Below are positions 7,777 through 8,463 of a DNA stretch of 8,463 nucleotides, piece after piece. Each line of letters opens with the position of its first letter. Positions within the stretch are counted from its first letter, which is position 1. The stretch comes from an uncultured Flavobacteriales bacterium. Lineage in GTDB: Bacteria; Bacteroidota; Bacteroidia; Flavobacteriales; Crocinitomicaceae. Under the pieces are notes generated by a model. That model saw only the letters and a list, made by a program, of their open reading frames with translations, did not search any database and was not told the DNA's origin. Position numbers and translations under genes: made by a program. The DNA is taken from assembly GCA_946479125.1 (NCBI GenBank), contig CAMLET010000114.1, positions 1-8,463 of the forward strand, read 5' to 3'.

Positions 7777-8463
7777 TGAAAGGAATTATTCTTGCCGGTG
7801 GATCAGGAACGAGGCTTCATCCTCTGACTTTGGCTGTAAGTAAGCAATTAATGCCTATTTACGACAAGCCGATGATCTACTACCCGCTTTCCATTTTGAT
7901 GATGGCTGGGATCAAAGAAATTCTGATCATTTCCACTCCGCACGATTTACCACAATTCAAGAAATTATTGGGTGACGGTTCTCAACTGGGGTGTAAATTC
8001 GAATATGCAGTGCAGGAAATTCCAAACGGACTTGCTCAGGCATTCGTTATTGGAGAAGAATTCATCGGAAATGACAATGTTGCACTTATTTTGGGTGATA
8101 ACATTTTCTACGGTGTTGGAATGGATGATTTACTAAAGGAAAACAGCAATCCGGTTGGTGGAGTTGTTTATGCTTACCATGTTAGCGATCCAGAAAGATA
8201 TGGGGTAGTTGAGTTTGATGCAGAAATGAACGCCATTTCCATTGAAGAAAAACCAAAGGTTCCAAAATCGAAGTATGCCGTTCCCGGATTGTATTTCTAC
8301 GATAATTCGGTAATTGAGATTGCCAAAAATCTGGAACCATCTGCACGCGGCGAATACGAAATTACGGATGTAAATGCCGCATATTTGGCTCAAGGAAAAC
8401 TAAAAGTTGCCGTGCTAAGCCGTGGAACTGCATGGTTAGATACCGGAACTTTTGCTTCTTTAA
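7776..8463 (+). CDS. rfbA: Glucose-1-phosphate thymidylyltransferase RfbA/RmlA (3' end outside window)
   Basis: Cytosolic enzyme joining dTTP and glucose-1-phosphate to dTDP-glucose plus pyrophosphate, the first step of dTDP-L-rhamnose and related dTDP-sugar pathways. The 229 complete codons before the window ends show the nucleotidyltransferase signature [11 protein letters not shown] (residues 8-18), the conserved [17 protein letters not shown] stretch, LGDN with the likely metal-binding Asp108, YGVVEFD, EEKPK (157-161) and AWLDTGT near the edge. Full-length relatives have about 285-295 residues, so roughly 60 are missing. The start ATG (7776-7778) shares its A with the transporter stop (TAATG), so translation is probably coupled and no separate promoter is expected. 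Whether rfbB, rfbC or rfbD follow cannot be seen. Confidence 0.96.
   Translation, partial: MKGIILAGGSGTRLHPLTLAVSKQLMPIYDKPMIYYPLSILMMAGIKEILIISTPHDLPQFKKLLGDGSQLGCKFEYAVQEIPNGLAQAFVIGEEFIGNDNVALILGDNIFYGVGMDDLLKENSNPVGGVVYAYHVSDPERYGVVEFDAEMNAISIEEKPKVPKSKYAVPGLYFYDNSVIEIAKNLEPSARGEYEITDVNAAYLAQGKLKVAVLSRGTAWLDTGTFASL

Noticed and set aside
8133..8393. An 86-residue antisense frame inside rfbA
   Set aside because: It overlaps the conserved nucleotidyltransferase coding sequence and has no independent support.

Overview
The window looks like chromosomal DNA of a Bacteroidota bacterium, probably Flavobacteriales. The grounds are moderately AT-rich coding sequence, a TAnnTTTG-type -7 promoter element, no clear Shine-Dalgarno sequences, a DPP5-like S9 peptidase, and the Bacteroidota-style proteins on the left that join a four-cysteine domain to a carboxypeptidase-regulatory-like domain. 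The genus cannot be fixed from the sequence.

Left part (1-2842, minus strand): four tandem paralogous genes, read right to left in the order D (2842 to 2113), C (2116 to 1499), B (1492 to 746) and A (733 to beyond base 1). They are packed like an operon: a 4-nt ATGA overlap, then gaps of 6 and 12 nt. Each encodes a cytosolic-looking cysteine domain (C-x15-C-x2-C-x27/28-C), one transmembrane helix and a beta-sandwich-like extracytoplasmic domain. Gene A leaves the window unfinished. Gene D, the promoter-proximal copy, has a +1 frameshift at an A4 run (2308-2311); the two halves join into a family-length protein of 242 residues if one base is removed. The function of these proteins is not known to me.

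Middle (2843-3024): a 182-bp divergent intergenic region with a short inverted repeat and a probable -7 element for the rightward gene.

Right part (3025-8463, plus strand): a secreted S9 serine peptidase resembling dipeptidyl peptidase 5, with signal peptide, beta-propeller and intact Ser/Asp/His triad. Next is a 12-TM RND/MMPL-type transporter of 890 residues with its own consensus -7 element and a very acidic C-terminal tail. Last is rfbA (glucose-1-phosphate thymidylyltransferase), which starts inside the transporter's stop codon (TAATG) and runs off the right edge.

How they fit together: the peptidase is a periplasmic peptide-scavenging enzyme, while the transporter and rfbA are probably co-transcribed and translationally coupled, with rfbA opening a dTDP-sugar pathway for surface polysaccharide. 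No mobile element, CRISPR array, tRNA or rRNA was seen. The least explained part is the four-gene paralog array and its frameshifted leader gene.
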